Source: Myxococcota bacterium
GTDB taxonomy: Bacteria > Myxococcota_A > UBA9160 > PR03
Length of the DNA stretch: 14,987 nucleotides
Assembly (NCBI GenBank): GCA_025453505.1
Contig: JALOQG010000086.1
Span: 1-14,987, forward strand
Direction: 5' to 3'
The translations under genes and the position numbers were made by a program. The notes under the pieces were generated by a model that ran no database searches, had not been told where the DNA came from, and worked only from the letters and a program-made list of their open reading frames with translations. Positions 13,213 to 14,987 of the stretch are shown piece by piece. Position 1 is the first letter of the stretch. Every line of letters begins with the position of its first letter.

Positions 13213-14091
13213 ATGCCCGAGCTGCCGGAAGTCGAAGTCACGCGGCGGCGCATCGCGCCGCTGCTGGAAGGCCGCGTGATCGCGTCCGTCACGACGACGG
13301 CGCCGAGCTACTTCTTCCTGACGCCGCCCGCGACGCTGCGCCGCGCCCTCGTCGGCCATCGCATCGAGAAGCTCGAGCGCCGCGGCAAGTACCTGGTCGG
13401 CGCGATCGACGACGGCAGCCGGCTGCTCCTGCACCTCGGCATGACGGGACAGCTCTTCTCGAGTGCGGTCACGAGTCCGCGCCTGCTGCGCGCGTCGGCG
13501 CGCGCGATCCTCGCGCCCGAGGCGCAGCCGTCCTTCACGCCCGACGAACACACGCATCTGCGCATCGCGTTCGCGGGCGGCGGACCCGAAGTGTGGATGC
13601 GCGACGCGCGCAAGTTCGGCAAGGTGGAATGGCTGGCGCCGGGCCGCGCCAGCGCGCGGCTCGATCGCCTCGGTGACGACGCGCTCTCGGTGTCGGGCGC
13701 GCTGCTCTTCGCCGCGAGCCGCAAGCGAAGCCTCGCGATCAAGAGCCTGCTCCTCGATCAGGCCGTACTCGCCGGCGTCGGCAACATCTACGCCGACGAG
13801 GCGCTCTTCGGCGCGGGCGTGCGGCCGACGCGCGCCGCCGGCCGCGTGACGCGCGCCGAGTGCGATCGCATCGCGGCCGCGTTGCGCCGCGTCCTCGTCC
13901 GCTCGATCGAGACGGGCGGATCGAGCATCAGCGACTACGTCGCACCGGACGGCGCCGACGGCGCCTACCAGGACGAGCGTCGCGTCTACGCGCGCACGGG
14001 CGAGCCGTGCCACGTCTGCGCGACGCCGGTGAAGCGGATCGTCGTCGGGCAGCGGAGTTCGCACTTCTGCGCGCGGTGTCAGGCCCGATGA
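13213..14091 (+). CDS. mutM: Formamidopyrimidine-DNA glycosylase
   Basis: The protein is 292 residues. It is a bifunctional glycosylase/AP lyase that removes 8-oxoguanine and ring-opened purines. The N-terminus MPELPEVE is diagnostic: after Met removal Pro becomes the Schiff-base nucleophile with the next Glu. K59 in RRGKYL is the conserved beta-hairpin lysine. The helix-two-turn-helix is at AGVGNIYADEALF (187-199, N191). The C-terminal zinc finger has C266, C269, C286 and C289, with R281 in GQRSSHFC. About 15 extra residues at roughly 90-110, between the MTGQLF and HTHLRI strands, make it longer than the usual 270. The ATG has no Shine-Dalgarno. It may be transcribed with the HIT gene upstream and the NFACT gene downstream. 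Confidence 0.95.
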   Translation: MPELPEVEVTRRRIAPLLEGRVIASVTTTAPSYFFLTPPATLRRALVGHRIEKLERRGKYLVGAIDDGSRLLLHLGMTGQLFSSAVTSPRLLRASARAILAPEAQPSFTPDEHTHLRIAFAGGGPEVWMRDARKFGKVEWLAPGRASARLDRLGDDALSVSGALLFAASRKRSLAIKSLLLDQAVLAGVGNIYADEALFGAGVRPTRAAGRVTRAECDRIAAALRRVLVRSIETGGSSISDYVAPDGADGAYQDERRVYARTGEPCHVCATPVKRIVVGQRSSHFCARCQAR

Positions 14092-14101
14092 GGGGACGCG
14101 G

Positions 14102-14987
14102 ATGCTGAGTCTTCGGGAGCTCTCGCGGGCGGTGGCGATCCTGGATCGCGACTGGGCCGGCGCGCGCGTCGAGCGCGTGGTGCAGCCCGCCGAGCGGCTC
14201 GTCGTGGTGACGCTCTACGCGGGCGAGCGCGGAACCGCGAACGTCGCGCTCTGCGCCGATCCGAAGACCGCACGGCTGTCGCTCTGCGAGACGCGTCCGC
14301 CCGCGCCGCCGACGCCGCCGGCCTTCGCGCAGCTGCTCAAGGCGCGGATCGGCGGGTCGCGGCTCGCGTCGCTGCGCGTCGTCGATGCGGATCGCCAGGC
14401 GGCGCTGCGCTTCGAGGGGGAAGCGGGCGCGCACGAGCTGCTGCTCTCGATCCTCGGTCCGCGCACCAACCTGTATCTGCTCGACGCCGCCGCGCGCATC
14501 GTCGGATCGCTGCGGCCGATCGCGGAGTCGCGCCGCGATCTCGCGCTCGGCGCCGTGTGGCGCAGCCCCGAGAGCCGTCCGCCGGACGCGAGCGAGGATC
14601 GCTTCGCCGACGTGCCCGACGCCGGCTTCTTCGCGGCGCTCGAAGCCGCAGCCGCCGGGCGCGCGGCCGAAGGCGAGCAGGATTCGCTCGCGCGCCGCAT
14701 CGAGCGTGCGCTGCGGCGCGCGACGCAGTCGATCGAGAAGAAGCTCGCGCTGCTGCAGGGCGACGCCGCCGCCGCGGACTCGGTCGCGACGCTGCGCCGG
14801 CAGGGCGATCTGCTGAAGGGCGCGCTCGCCGGCATCAAACGCGGCGCGCGCGAGGTACGCGCGCGCGATTTCGCGACTGGCGAGGAGATCGTGATCGCGC
14901 TCGATCCGCTGCTCTCGCCGAAGCAGAACCTCGACGCGCTCTACACGCGCGCGCGCAAGGCCGAGAAGCGCTCCGAGCGCGCACTGC
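14102..14987 (+). CDS. NFACT-family ribosome quality control protein, RqcH-like (N-terminal part)
   Basis: 295 residues are visible from the ATG at 14102 to the window edge; the family usually exceeds 500. The N-terminal NFACT-N domain covers about 1-180 and includes VVDADRQAALRF (93-104). D97-R98 coincide with the Asp-Arg pair that RqcH needs to recruit alanyl-tRNA. LGPRTNLYLLD (118-128) is also typical. From about 195 on, the sequence is helical and charged, leading into the coiled-coil arm and DPLLSPKQNLDALY, a family hallmark. RqcH binds obstructed 50S subunits and adds C-terminal alanine tails to stalled chains. The start is supported by GAGGGG (14090-14095) overlapping the mutM stop. 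The C-terminal NFACT-R domain is outside the window, so that part is unverified. Confidence 0.85.
   Translation, partial: MLSLRELSRAVAILDRDWAGARVERVVQPAERLVVVTLYAGERGTANVALCADPKTARLSLCETRPPAPPTPPAFAQLLKARIGGSRLASLRVVDADRQAALRFEGEAGAHELLLSILGPRTNLYLLDAAARIVGSLRPIAESRRDLALGAVWRSPESRPPDASEDRFADVPDAGFFAALEAAAAGRAAEGEQDSLARRIERALRRATQSIEKKLALLQGDAAAADSVATLRRQGDLLKGALAGIKRGAREVRARDFATGEEIVIALDPLLSPKQNLDALYTRARKAEKRSERAL

Overview
The window is very GC-rich bacterial chromosome, densely coded on both strands, with short gaps (the longest is about 157 bases) and almost no TA dinucleotides outside promoter-like spots. A secreted metalloprotease with a MYXO-CTERM-like tail (Gly-Cys, hydrophobic stretch, Arg cluster) suggests Myxococcota or a related lineage of the former Deltaproteobacteria; this placement is an inference from one gene plus composition. 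I see no tRNA, rRNA, CRISPR array, insertion sequence or phage gene.

Layout. 2-184: tail of an unrecognised gene, followed by a stem-loop. 309-2375: a two-gene cassette of a MoxR-type AAA+ ATPase and a protein carrying an HExxH metallopeptidase-like motif plus a von Willebrand A domain. This is the best candidate for a poorly described system. 2385-2429: a perfect 20-bp dyad whose loop holds a -10-like TATACT and whose right arm holds the ribosome binding site of gluQ. 2436-3398: gluQ. 3466-4737: secreted matrixin-like protease, converging on and overlapping a YeiH/UPF0324 membrane transporter (4686-5915, minus). 5994-7696: a translationally coupled TauD-type dioxygenase and class I glutamine amidotransferase. 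7718-8344 (minus): membrane methyltransferase of the isoprenylcysteine/phospholipid type, divergent from a CYTH-CHAD protein with eroded active-site motifs (8450-9913). 9953-10651 (minus): pirin/quercetinase, divergent from an alpha/beta-hydrolase lipoprotein (10809-11720). 11749-14987: co-directional run of zinc alcohol dehydrogenase, HIT protein, Fpg/MutM DNA glycosylase and an NFACT/RqcH-like ribosome quality control protein cut by the window edge.

How the genes relate. The MoxR/VWA pair, the dioxygenase/amidotransferase pair and the dehydrogenase/HIT pair are tightly spaced or overlapping and are probably co-translated. The other neighbours look like independent housekeeping or metabolic genes. 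Several genes start from TTG or GTG, and three starts look leaderless (a -10-like hexamer 7-8 bases before ATG, with no Shine-Dalgarno).
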